Source: a virus
Virus record (IMG/VR): IMGVR_UViG_3300033153_010125
Span: 1-64,000 of that record
Length of the DNA stretch: 64,000 nucleotides
Strand: one strand, 5' to 3'
Part shown: positions 28,454-36,817 of the stretch, in pieces
How the letters are laid out: the number at the start of each line of letters is the position of its first letter
How positions within the stretch are numbered: position 1 is the stretch's first letter
Translations under genes and position numbers: made by a program
Notes under the pieces: model-generated
Databases searched by the model: none
Seen by the model: only the letters and a program-made list of their open reading frames with translations
What the model was told of the DNA's origin: nothing

Positions 28454-29293
28454 TTATGAATAAGCTACTGATGTTATATTATTACCAGTGTATGTAAAAG
28501 TCTTTGTTAAATTTATTCCAATTGGTGTATCTCCGCTTAAAACTACGGTATCTAATTTATTACCTGTGTAACTAAATGTTTTTGTAATACTCATCCCTCC
28601 TCCGAGATCATATATTATTGTTGAAACCTTATTACCACTATAACTTAATGCGTATGGATATGTCTTTAAATTACCTGAGACTGTTTCAAAGGTCTCTGCT
28701 GATGTTCCTACAACCGGTTTATATGTACCGTCATCAGCTAAATAGTTTGTTCCTGGACCTGCGCTCGTAAGTAACCCCACTAAGGTTTTCTCACTGTCTG
28801 TGTAAGCATTTGTGTCTGAATTAGATTCGTACAGAGTTTTAATCTCCTCTGCTGTTAGATCTAAAGTTTCAAATCCTAACGACTCCTCATAGTCAAAATC
28901 TTTTCTTTGTGTCTTATAGACATAAATTATTGCTATGTCCCCTACTGGCGTTCCAGTTAAGGTATAATTACCAGCAACATCAAAAGAACTTACCGCTATT
29001 GATATTCCTAGGACCGTCCTTGGCGTTTCCCAAGTAGGTGTCCCCGACCCGTCAATCTTAGATACAATCGCATCAACCTCTCCTTCAAATTGGTCCAAAA
29101 GGATTGTCCCTCCCGGTGGTGCCGTAATACTTCCGACTGCTGTCGAGATAACCGTGAAGTTCGCTGTTTTAATATATCCATTCTCAAGACTAGCTATTCT
29201 GTCACTGATAGATCCTCCTCCTCCAAAAGCAATACAATTTAGCTTATTAGATAACTTTTTTATCTGTTGTCTTGCTATTGTATCTCTTGACAT
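28454..29293 (-). CDS. Short fibre protein
   Basis: 279 aa. N-terminal helix (ARQQIKKLSNKLNCIAFGGGG), central LADDGTYKPV motif typical of fibre shafts, and C-terminal repeats with TKTFSYTGNKLDTV / TKTFTYTGNNITSV. The repeats resemble RHS-like YxxNG patterns but are much shorter. First gene after the promoter at 29330-29373. Confidence 0.6.
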   Translation of the reverse strand: MSRDTIARQQIKKLSNKLNCIAFGGGGSISDRIASLENGYIKTANFTVISTAVGSITAPPGGTILLDQFEGEVDAIVSKIDGSGTPTWETPRTVLGISIAVSSFDVAGNYTLTGTPVGDIAIIYVYKTQRKDFDYEESLGFETLDLTAEEIKTLYESNSDTNAYTDSEKTLVGLLTSAGPGTNYLADDGTYKPVVGTSAETFETVSGNLKTYPYALSYSGNKVSTIIYDLGGGMSITKTFSYTGNKLDTVVLSGDTPIGINLTKTFTYTGNNITSVAYS

Positions 29294-29329
29294 TTCTCCT
29301 TTCTAATAACAGTATATGTTTACAAGATC

Positions 29330-29373
29330 TAAAAGTAAGGAAGAAAAAGCTGTCTTACAAAAACATTAAGAAT
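29330..29373 (-). promoter_or_regulatory. Class A-like promoter
   Basis: Minus strand TTAATGTTTTTG, 20-nt spacer, TACTTTTA at 29337-29330. One mismatch from TAnnTTTG. Leader of about 33 nt to the ATG at 29293. It restarts transcription after the terminator at 29417-29449. Confidence 0.5.
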
Positions 29374-29416
29374 TTTGATATACAATCGAACAGTTTCTTT
29401 TACTATCATACTGGAC

Positions 29417-29449
29417 ACAAAAAAAGCCTGTTCAATTAAGAACAGGCTT
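29417..29449 (-). terminator. Rho-independent terminator
   Basis: Perfect 10-bp stem (AAGCCTGTTC / GAACAGGCTT, 6-nt loop) followed by a U run on the minus strand. It closes the 759-aa gene. Confidence 0.9.
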
Positions 29450-29471
29450 CTAGTTATATTTATTCTACTGA

Positions 29472-31751
29472 TTATGCTCCGAAAGCTCTTACAGCAGGTA
29501 CGCCTGCATGTGTAGCGATATCGTTAAGCAAAGTCTCAACAGCTCCGTGTCGTCCAACCTCAACCCAAACGTGGTAATTGATGTCTTGAGAAACACGTCC
29601 TCCGAAACCTTGTGCACCTTTACCAGACCTAATCTGTAACGTGTACATCACGTACTGCTTAAGTTGATCTTCCATATTAGAGATCTCTCCAGTTAACAGC
29701 CTTCCAAGATAATCTTTGTAGTCATATCCTCTAAAGTAAGATCTTCCCTCATTCTCAAGATCCCTAAGGTTTCCTGCTAAGTGAGTTCTAGGTACCCATC
29801 TAGATATGTGTTTAGCTTGGTACTGTCCTTGCTTGATTCGTCCGATTCCTTCTCTAACCTCTATTGGGTATCCAGCTGACGCTCTAACCATTGTAGAAGC
29901 TTCAATGAAACCAACAGTATCTCTTAAAGACTCTTCAGACTCAAGTGAGAATGCTTTACCTTTAATTCTGATTCCTGTTAAACAAGTTCCTTCAGGGTTT
30001 GAACCAACATTAGCATCTTTTTCCCATACTTGGAAATCATAAGCTTCTGGTGCTTCAGTTCTGTAGAAGTCTTCAAATACTGGATCACATTCATCACAAA
30101 CAAGGTTTGAGATTACTGACATAGTATATTTAGTTTGACAAGCATCTTGAGCTGGCATAGTAGTAGCAGTTGTTCCGCTAACTGTTCCATCTAAATCTGT
30201 AGTTACATTTGCAATAGAAGGTAATTCATAATCTTCATCCGGTGTTTCGAATGTCAATACTCCTGCTGCTGCAGTCACTACTGAATTACTAGTAGCTAAG
30301 ATCGCTGCTGCGTGAGCAGTAACAAAATTATCTGCTGTAGTAGTTAAATCCGTTAGGAAAGTAGACAAGTAATCAACTCCTTCAAGAGTCACATTAGCTG
30401 TTCCAGAAGTTCCTGTTAAAGTAATGTCTATTGAAGTAGATGCATATGTTGCAATCGTAACTGTATTTTCATAAGCTCCATTCAACTCAACCAATTTGTC
30501 ATTACCACACGTATCGTCTGCTAAAGTAATTGTATAAGTCTCTTCGATTGCATTACAAGTTCCACAATTAGCCCATGCAGTAGAAGTAACTGTAGCGTCA
30601 GCACAGATAGCAGCTACTACTCCAAAGCTCTCAATTATTGCTGTTGATGTAATAGCATTCGTTCCTAAGAAAGATGTGATCTCTGCTGCAGTTAACTCAT
30701 TATCCATTACTGCTGTATAGAATCCAACACCTGCTGCTCCACCATCTTCTCTATTAGAAGTTGTCGCAACATATCCAGGAAGTGCTTCTACTAAAGCAAC
30801 TTGGTCTGTTCCATCATCCTCCATTGAAATAGTATAAAGTATTCCTTCAGGAGATGCTGTATACCCAGCTGGACAATCTTCACATCCTTTGATTAAACTA
30901 GCGATAGTCTGATCATAGTCTGCTGGTGCTCCTGCTGTTTGAGGAAGTAACATTTGGTAAGTAGATGTTGCATCTACTCTCTCAGTTCTAATAACTGCTG
31001 TATCATATTGTTGAGCAACTAAAGCTAATGCTTGTTCTGTTCCTGAATCACATACGCTTACGCAATAGTAATCATAAGGAATCTCTGTAGCTGTTCTAGG
31101 ATTATCACAACGGAAAACTGGAGTGATATCAACAAATTGGCTAACAGTGTTACCACCTACAACTTGTCTGTTTTTCAACCTTTCAATTGTTTCTTCTATG
31201 ATCTCTTTTGGATCTATTGACGCACAAGGGTCGCAAGACTCACAATCATCAGTGTCGTTACAGTCTGGAATATCTACGTTTACACTTACATACTCACAGT
31301 CTGATTCACCACCACCTCTATAAGCTAAAGCATCTCCCTTTAACTCTAAAGTAACTCTGAATACTGCATCACCCGTTCTAAAATCAAAAGCTGTATCTGG
31401 ATTGATACCATCATACCCAAGAATAACTTCATCAATTAACTGCTCAGTGTTTTCAGGTGCTGATACTTTTAAATCAATCACCTCGTCCAAAGAGAACGGT
31501 AATGTTTTTTGTGACCCATTTCCATGAGATCTCGTTGCGTCTCTTTCTGAAACACCTAATCTAAGAACTAAGTCCTTATCTCTTTTACTTTTTCCAGCTA
31601 GTGTCGATAAAACACTTAGCCCATCTACAGTACTTGCTTTTTGATCAACAAGTGCTAATTCTCCTTTACTAAGATTCAAAGAACCTCCAGTAAGTTTAAC
31701 TGCACCTCCGATAACAAAATAGTCCCTGTCATGTGGATTTCCTATTGCCAT
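29472..31751 (-). CDS. Major virion protein with Cys-rich/Ig-like insertion, unknown
   Basis: 759 aa. The N-terminal 155 residues (RDYFVIGGAVKLTGG and DEVILGYDGIN motifs) and C-terminal 170 residues (IEASTMVRASAGYPIEVREG to the end) look like two halves of one compact domain split by a 430-residue insertion rich in Cys (DDCESCDPCASID) and Ig-like strands. Residues 445-510 match a segment of the giant tail protein. It has its own strong promoter and perfect terminator, so it should be made in bulk. Candidates are an auxiliary capsid, tube or ring protein; I cannot decide between them. Confidence 0.55.
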   Translation of the reverse strand: MAIGNPHDRDYFVIGGAVKLTGGSLNLSKGELALVDQKASTVDGLSVLSTLAGKSKRDKDLVLRLGVSERDATRSHGNGSQKTLPFSLDEVIDLKVSAPENTEQLIDEVILGYDGINPDTAFDFRTGDAVFRVTLELKGDALAYRGGGESDCEYVSVNVDIPDCNDTDDCESCDPCASIDPKEIIEETIERLKNRQVVGGNTVSQFVDITPVFRCDNPRTATEIPYDYYCVSVCDSGTEQALALVAQQYDTAVIRTERVDATSTYQMLLPQTAGAPADYDQTIASLIKGCEDCPAGYTASPEGILYTISMEDDGTDQVALVEALPGYVATTSNREDGGAAGVGFYTAVMDNELTAAEITSFLGTNAITSTAIIESFGVVAAICADATVTSTAWANCGTCNAIEETYTITLADDTCGNDKLVELNGAYENTVTIATYASTSIDITLTGTSGTANVTLEGVDYLSTFLTDLTTTADNFVTAHAAAILATSNSVVTAAAGVLTFETPDEDYELPSIANVTTDLDGTVSGTTATTMPAQDACQTKYTMSVISNLVCDECDPVFEDFYRTEAPEAYDFQVWEKDANVGSNPEGTCLTGIRIKGKAFSLESEESLRDTVGFIEASTMVRASAGYPIEVREGIGRIKQGQYQAKHISRWVPRTHLAGNLRDLENEGRSYFRGYDYKDYLGRLLTGEISNMEDQLKQYVMYTLQIRSGKGAQGFGGRVSQDINYHVWVEVGRHGAVETLLNDIATHAGVPAVRAFGA

Positions 31752-31822
31752 TGTATATTATTTAAGTTTAAAATTTCTTTGTAGAAATGTACATCACCAG
31801 AACGGTGTGTAATTTAATATTA

Positions 31823-31864
31823 CAAATCTAGAAACTCTTTTCCCCTTTTCCAAAAAGATTAGAT
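31823..31864 (-). promoter_or_regulatory. Class A (late) promoter
   Basis: Minus strand ATCTAATCTTTTTGG at 31864-31850, exactly 20-nt spacer, TAGATTTG at 31830-31823. Best-matching member of the class. A leader of about 65 nt with a short CACC/GGTG hairpin precedes the ATG at 31751. Confidence 0.85.
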
Positions 31865-31879
31865 TTTATTCTATATTTA

Positions 31880-32545
31880 TTAAGTGGGTGAATTTAACCT
31901 ATCCTTGTCTAATTGATACTGACTACTGTCGCCAGCATTAGCTGCCACCTCTTTAGACATTATTCTAAGGATTTTCTCAACCGCCTTGTCAGAAAGTTCT
32001 GGATCAATTGTAGTAGACGGTGTTTTATCAAGATGTATATATCCTGCTATATCTACTTTTTTAGGCTTCCTATAATATGTTAGGTATGCCTTTTCTATTT
32101 TAAAGTCTTTCCTGTAGACTAAAAGATTTCCTTCAGAAGGTATATAAAAAGATTCTCTGTATTTGAAAGAAGGCTCGTGGCTCCAATCATTATACTTCTC
32201 CTCTTGATCTTCTGGTTTTGCTTCGAAGAGTTTTATGTCATCAGTACATCCATCTAAGGACGCCTCTGCATAAGCACTTGATAAATCAAAATAGTTCTCC
32301 GGTAATTCAAAAGAAGAGTGAGTTTTTTGTTCACTCACTCTCCCTAATTTTTTATCTACTATTAAAAGTTCTGAAATATAACGTGGGCTGTCATCATTCT
32401 TTTTATCCAAAATGTTCTCAACAAACCTGATTTGAGAACTGTTGAACAAAAGAACGAACCTTGGTCTGTCTACACTGATATTGTTATTAGTCATGTTTCC
32501 ATTAACTAATTGTAGGAACCTGGTATACGCTGTTGTTATAGTCAT
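31880..32545 (-). CDS. Head-tail adaptor / ring protein
   Basis: 221 aa. Predicted helices then FELPENYFDLSSAYAE, an 'LPeny' motif shared with the 295-aa ring-like protein at 5991. A beta strand YLTYYRKPKKVD and a C-terminal helix with EKILRIMSKEVAANAGD follow, the common ending of P22 gp4-like and crAss ring proteins. Located just after the capsid block, where the first connector is expected. Confidence limited by lack of alignment. Confidence 0.55.
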   Translation of the reverse strand: MTITTAYTRFLQLVNGNMTNNNISVDRPRFVLLFNSSQIRFVENILDKKNDDSPRYISELLIVDKKLGRVSEQKTHSSFELPENYFDLSSAYAEASLDGCTDDIKLFEAKPEDQEEKYNDWSHEPSFKYRESFYIPSEGNLLVYRKDFKIEKAYLTYYRKPKKVDIAGYIHLDKTPSTTIDPELSDKAVEKILRIMSKEVAANAGDSSQYQLDKDRLNSPT

Positions 32546-32558
32546 TGCTTATTTTGTC

Positions 32559-33524
32559 TTAGTCCTCGTCTTCGTCTCCTAAAAGTATCTCTCTTTTAAT
32601 ATCAGCTAAATCCGATCTTTTTGCAATATTCTCTGCTGCTGCTTTTAGATCTACTCCAACTTCCGTGGATTCATAAAAGATTGTTCCTGCACTTCCTTTA
32701 GAGACTTTAGAATTCTTAATGTTCCTACTCTTTAGTGCGTAATAAATATTTAATTTTGCCATCCCTGTTTCTGAGTCAGACTCTTCTACTATCTTATTGA
32801 ATGTCTCAATATTTGCTGGAGAAGATTCCAAGTATGCTTTAAACATACCTCTATACGCATCAACTGACGTCCCCTCAGCCATATTCCTATTTATATAATA
32901 TAGAATTGTGTCTAACTTAGGTTGATCATTTGCATAGAGTACTTCAAAGACTCCAATAGCTTTAAACATACTAGAAGCATCTTCATCACGTTTTTTCAAC
33001 TTCTCACCAATGTCTATAATAACATATGCAGCATCTGCAAAAGCTGAATCCCCTTTTAACTTCTTTGGTACAAGTTCTCTATTTCTTAATGCAAAATAAA
33101 GAGCAAGTACATGCTCAGGATTATCTGTTTTAAAAACTTGTCCCTCTTCAACCATCCACATGTGTGAATCAAAGAACTCATTATCGTGTTGTTGTAATGC
33201 CTCTGGTTTCCCAATAAATGATCTATACGGATCAACAACTGTCTTCTGCAAAGTCTTTACAATTATTTTTACCTCCTCTTTCGACCTTCCTGAGTAACAT
33301 GGTGAGTGCTCATAGAAGCCTGTGTCCCATATCCCATCTTTACTAGATGTCTTTTTATACGGGCATTGAAAGGTGTTTCCTACTCCATCAGATGGTATTT
33401 TAGTCACTCCCTTTTCTTGAAGTCCTGTAGGGGCGTTGTAGTCCATTTTATCGGCTACAAGATATGTTGAATCTGACATAACCCGAAAGCCATGTAGTTC
33501 AAACAGTAATGTTTTATCGCTCAT
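32559..33524 (-). CDS. Unknown protein after the capsid gene
   Basis: 321 aa from the ATG at 33524. The frame extends to a TTG at 33557, which lies inside the -7 box, so the longer start is rejected. Highly charged, mostly helical, with Asp/Glu-rich end (GDEDED). Contains a hydrophilic region CPYKKTSSKDGIWDTGFYEHSPC near residues 40-70 that might bind metal. Context suggests a head-completion or internal virion protein. No family recognised. Confidence 0.6.
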   Translation of the reverse strand: MSDKTLLFELHGFRVMSDSTYLVADKMDYNAPTGLQEKGVTKIPSDGVGNTFQCPYKKTSSKDGIWDTGFYEHSPCYSGRSKEEVKIIVKTLQKTVVDPYRSFIGKPEALQQHDNEFFDSHMWMVEEGQVFKTDNPEHVLALYFALRNRELVPKKLKGDSAFADAAYVIIDIGEKLKKRDEDASSMFKAIGVFEVLYANDQPKLDTILYYINRNMAEGTSVDAYRGMFKAYLESSPANIETFNKIVEESDSETGMAKLNIYYALKSRNIKNSKVSKGSAGTIFYESTEVGVDLKAAAENIAKRSDLADIKREILLGDEDED

Positions 33525-33554
33525 ATTAATTTTGGTTTTTTGAAACTTACCCAA

Positions 33555-33598
33555 CAAAAGTATAGGTAAGTCAACAGGTTTCCAAAAAAATTAGAAAA
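33555..33598 (-). promoter_or_regulatory. Class A (late) promoter
   Basis: Minus strand TTTTCTAATTTTTTTGG at 33598-33582, 20-nt spacer, TACTTTTG at 33562-33555. It follows the MCP terminator directly and sets the 33524 start, with a leader of about 27-30 nt. Confidence 0.8.
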
Positions 33599-33608
33599 CC
33601 TTATATAT

Positions 33609-33640
33609 AAAAAAAGAGGGCAAACATAAGTCAGCCCTCT
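33609..33640 (-). terminator. Rho-independent terminator after MCP
   Basis: Minus strand GAGGGC / GCCCTC stem with a 12-nt loop and seven U. Ends the scaffold-MCP transcript. Confidence 0.85.
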
Positions 33641-33663
33641 TTAAATATTTATTAATCTTCAGC

Positions 33664-35355
33664 TTATCGCTTCAACTCGATAATGATATATCTAGTTGTA
33701 TCAAGTACTAAGGCTGCTGACTGAGATGTTGCCCAGAAAGTTTTCCCCATATACTTAAGTGAAGATGCGATATTCGTTTGTTGAGATCCGTTCTCCATTC
33801 TTCCTTGCTCGTATCCATAAACTACGTGGCTACCTTCCGGCTTAACATAGTAGATATTTGCATTCTTAGAACCGCCCTCTACCAAGTCAGCACCTTTAAC
33901 CTTGCTAGATACATTGCTGTACTCAGGTTTAGAAGCATCCCAGATAACTAAAGAGTGAGAAGTGTGAGCTTCTCCTTCTCCGAACATTCCAGATGAGAAT
34001 CTATCAGATAATGGTTGGTAATCTAATGAAGCGTCATGCTGTATAACTACTCTACCGATTCCAGGGAACAATACTGATTCAATTTGAACAGCTTGCATGT
34101 GCAACTCATCAAGTTTCCCTGTGAACACTTGCTCTTTAATTTGAGCTTGATCTCCTAACATTCCTGCAGGAAGTCTTCCTAGTTGGCTTAACGCCTCTTC
34201 TCTAAACAATTGAAGCATATTTTGGTAACCGTACCAACCAGCTTTAAATTTCAACACCCTTTCTTTAGGCGTGATCTTAGAGTTCTTAAAGATATATGCT
34301 GCAGCCTCATGGATATGATCTAATGTGATCGCTCCTGGTCTTGCATACTTAATCAATTTACCTCTTCTAATTTGATGCCAAACTCCTTCGTTTACTCTCT
34401 TCACTCCGTTAGAGCTTTGTAAAGTTGCAGCCCTAGCAAATAATAAAGAATAAGTCTCCATAAGAGCTAATTCCATAAGAGCTAAATACTCAAGTGTAGC
34501 TCCAATTTTCATTCCTTTACTCTTAGCTGAACCATCTTTGTTCAAACTAGCAACAAAGAACATCTCACGATCTTTTCCTCCAAGAGAGTTAAGTTCATTT
34601 TGAACAGTATCCCTCATGTCATCTGCAAAAGCATTAAGACCTGGTGAATGCATTCTAGCAGCCTTCGCTGTAGAGAATGTTTCAACCCCTCTAGGTGATC
34701 CAAGAACGAATTCACTAGTGATTGTTCCACCCGGATTCTTCAACATATTGATTGAAGAGAATGTAGTATCGTACTCAGCAAGTGCGTTACCTATTTTCAT
34801 CCAACTAACTCCAGCTACTAATTGTTCTTTTGGGAACCAAGATGCTTTGTTGTTTGTAGCATACTGTACAATGTGACGGAAGTGTTCACCAACTCTTTCG
34901 ATTTCGTGTTCACTAGATACATGTACTTGCTCACCATATTGAGGATCATAAGTTAAGATATCTCCTTTTGTAAATTCTCTGTTTAAGATAATTTCAAAAT
35001 ACCCTTCATCAATTCCTGGGAATTCATGTTTGTTTGAAGTGTCTACCGCAGTAAAACACTTGTATTTAGATCTATTTACAGGAAGATCGTATGTAATGCT
35101 TTGTCCCTCTTCACATTCTAAAACTGCTGAATCTTCAAACAGGTCCTTCATAAAAGGAACTGCCACGTCATGAGTAGTTTGGAATAAATTAATCATTCCT
35201 AAATGCTTCTTATGGGCCTGACCATTATCATCATCCATCAAATAGGCCGAAACCTTTGCGGAGTCCAACCAACCCTGAGTCTTCATCTCTTTGGCTGATG
35301 TGAACGCAATGACAGAATCTCCGTTGATTACCTGTCTGATGTCAAATTTGTTCAT
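33664..35355 (-). CDS. Major capsid protein (HK97 fold, inferred)
   Basis: 563 aa. Follows a scaffold-like gene by 30 nt and precedes a strong terminator, the usual place for the most abundant head protein. Length is close to crAss-like MCPs (about 490-560 aa). A long helix-rich region around residues 255-320 (LEYLALMELALMETYSLLFARA) could be the spine helix; a beta-rich C-terminus (TTRYIIIELKR) follows. No N-terminal propeptide is evident. Identity comes from order and composition; HK97 fold is expected for tailed phages. Confidence 0.7.
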   Translation of the reverse strand: MNKFDIRQVINGDSVIAFTSAKEMKTQGWLDSAKVSAYLMDDDNGQAHKKHLGMINLFQTTHDVAVPFMKDLFEDSAVLECEEGQSITYDLPVNRSKYKCFTAVDTSNKHEFPGIDEGYFEIILNREFTKGDILTYDPQYGEQVHVSSEHEIERVGEHFRHIVQYATNNKASWFPKEQLVAGVSWMKIGNALAEYDTTFSSINMLKNPGGTITSEFVLGSPRGVETFSTAKAARMHSPGLNAFADDMRDTVQNELNSLGGKDREMFFVASLNKDGSAKSKGMKIGATLEYLALMELALMETYSLLFARAATLQSSNGVKRVNEGVWHQIRRGKLIKYARPGAITLDHIHEAAAYIFKNSKITPKERVLKFKAGWYGYQNMLQLFREEALSQLGRLPAGMLGDQAQIKEQVFTGKLDELHMQAVQIESVLFPGIGRVVIQHDASLDYQPLSDRFSSGMFGEGEAHTSHSLVIWDASKPEYSNVSSKVKGADLVEGGSKNANIYYVKPEGSHVVYGYEQGRMENGSQQTNIASSLKYMGKTFWATSQSAALVLDTTRYIIIELKR

Positions 35356-35385
35356 TTGTTATTATTTATGTTTATAATTTACTTA

Positions 35386-36675
35386 CTATTCTTGGTTAAG
35401 TGCAAGTAGGTCAATTTTTCCCTCATCTTTCTTTTTCGATCTGTTCTTAGCCTCTGCTACACTAGATGTCTTCTTCTTCACGAGTGAAAGTTTTGTAGCT
35501 GATGTTAGCTGCGTTGCCTTCTTGGTATCTTTACTTACTTGTTTGTTGTACTCCGTTGTATCTAGGATAAATAAAGCTAATTGTGCAGCTTTCTTTGGAT
35601 CCTCCTTCATTTGGAAGTACAGGTTGTCAATTTCAAATCTTTCCTTGTCATCCCTTTTTACAGAGAGTTTGGCGATTTTTCTTTTGATCTTATCTTCGAG
35701 TTCAAATTGGTCAAGGTTCTTTTCAATGTCCTGTTCGTACTCCTTAGTCAGTTTTGCTATATTCGCCTTCTTATCAAGTGTGGCCTGTTTTGCCTGTTCT
35801 ACTTGTTGTTGAACAGCCGCCTTAAGCTCTTCATCAGCAGTTGTTGCTTTATCCTCTAGTACCCCTTTGTCCTCGTATCCCTTTATAAGAATCTCGATTT
35901 CTTCATCAGAATACTGTCCTCCAGCCTTATATCTTAAAAATACTGCCTTCTTTTGATCCTCCTTCTTAGTTAGATCTAAAGTGTCAAGTACATCTGAGTA
36001 GGTCTTCTTTGCTTCAAGTAGAGAATCTATCTCTCCTCCTGCTCTGTCTATCTCAATAAGTTCTCGTGTGAACTCTGATATACCTTCTGTAGAAACTGTG
36101 TCTTTCTTAGCCTCTTCTTTTATCTCAGCCATCTTAGCTGTTAGAATCTCTTCGTAAAGCTCTTGTGTCATTTCAACATCTTCCAATGCTATTTCGACTG
36201 ACTCTCCTTTATCATTCTCCTGGATTATATGACTAATGTCTTCTCCAAAAAGATTTTTAAGAGAGGTTGTATACTCGGAAACTTCTCCTTCACCTCCTTC
36301 AGCTTTGATCCTCGCAGCCTCTTCTTCGGCTTTAATTCTCTCGGCTTCTATCTCTTCTTCCGTCTTATCTTCTTCCTCAGCTTTGATCCTCGCAGCCTCT
36401 TCTTCTTCAGCTTTAATTCTCTCGGCTTCTAGCTCTTCTTCAGACTTACCTTCATCTTCTTCAGCCTTAATCCTTGCAGCTTCTGCTGCTTCTTCTTCAG
36501 CTTTAATTCTCTCGGCTTCTACCTCTTCTTCATCACCATTTACTCCTAAGAGATCTTCTGGTTTTTTGTTGGGGTTTCCGTTAAAAGGTTCGGCTGGTGG
36601 TGTCTCACTACCAATTTGTTCCGACATTAACGATTTTAGATCGATAATTGTAGCTGATTTTTCTTCTTCTGCCAT
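35386..36675 (-). CDS. Scaffold-like acidic repeat protein
   Basis: 429 aa. Residues about 50-135 are near-perfect repeats of E-R-I-K-A-E-E-E-A-A (six or more), then coiled-coil segments with Glu/Lys/Gln and a basic C-terminus (KKKTSSVAEAKNRSKKK). High charge, coiled coil and position directly before the MCP match a phage capsid scaffold or internal core protein. The repeats suggest copy-number variation between relatives. Confidence 0.65.
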   Translation of the reverse strand: MAEEEKSATIIDLKSLMSEQIGSETPPAEPFNGNPNKKPEDLLGVNGDEEEVEAERIKAEEEAAEAARIKAEEDEGKSEEELEAERIKAEEEEAARIKAEEEDKTEEEIEAERIKAEEEAARIKAEGGEGEVSEYTTSLKNLFGEDISHIIQENDKGESVEIALEDVEMTQELYEEILTAKMAEIKEEAKKDTVSTEGISEFTRELIEIDRAGGEIDSLLEAKKTYSDVLDTLDLTKKEDQKKAVFLRYKAGGQYSDEEIEILIKGYEDKGVLEDKATTADEELKAAVQQQVEQAKQATLDKKANIAKLTKEYEQDIEKNLDQFELEDKIKRKIAKLSVKRDDKERFEIDNLYFQMKEDPKKAAQLALFILDTTEYNKQVSKDTKKATQLTSATKLSLVKKKTSSVAEAKNRSKKKDEGKIDLLALNQE

Positions 36676-36677
36676 TG

Positions 36678-36708
36678 CAAATATATTTTATGGTTTTTAA
36701 TTATGAAA
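36678..36708 (-). promoter_or_regulatory. Weak promoter candidate before scaffold gene
   Basis: Minus strand TTTC, 19-nt spacer, TATATTTG ending only 2 nt before the ATG at 36675. The -7 box is good but the -33 core is off, so transcription could equally come from the portal promoter. Confidence 0.35.
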
Positions 36709-36817
36709 CTTTATTGAGTATATGTGTAATTTACTAATACACCCCAAAAGAGGTTTCAGGTTTTATTGTATTATTGAAAATCTTATGATAATAATCATTA
36801 GAAGATTTACAATGTTT

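Noticed and set aside
33525-33557. TTG start extending the 32559 gene upstream
   Set aside because: It lies in the -7 box at 33555-33562; the ATG at 33524 is preferred.
36236-36700. Plus-strand 154-residue Ser/Ala/Leu-rich frame
   Set aside because: It is antisense to the acidic repeats of the scaffold gene; composition is a mirror of GAA/GCT repeats and no start context is present.
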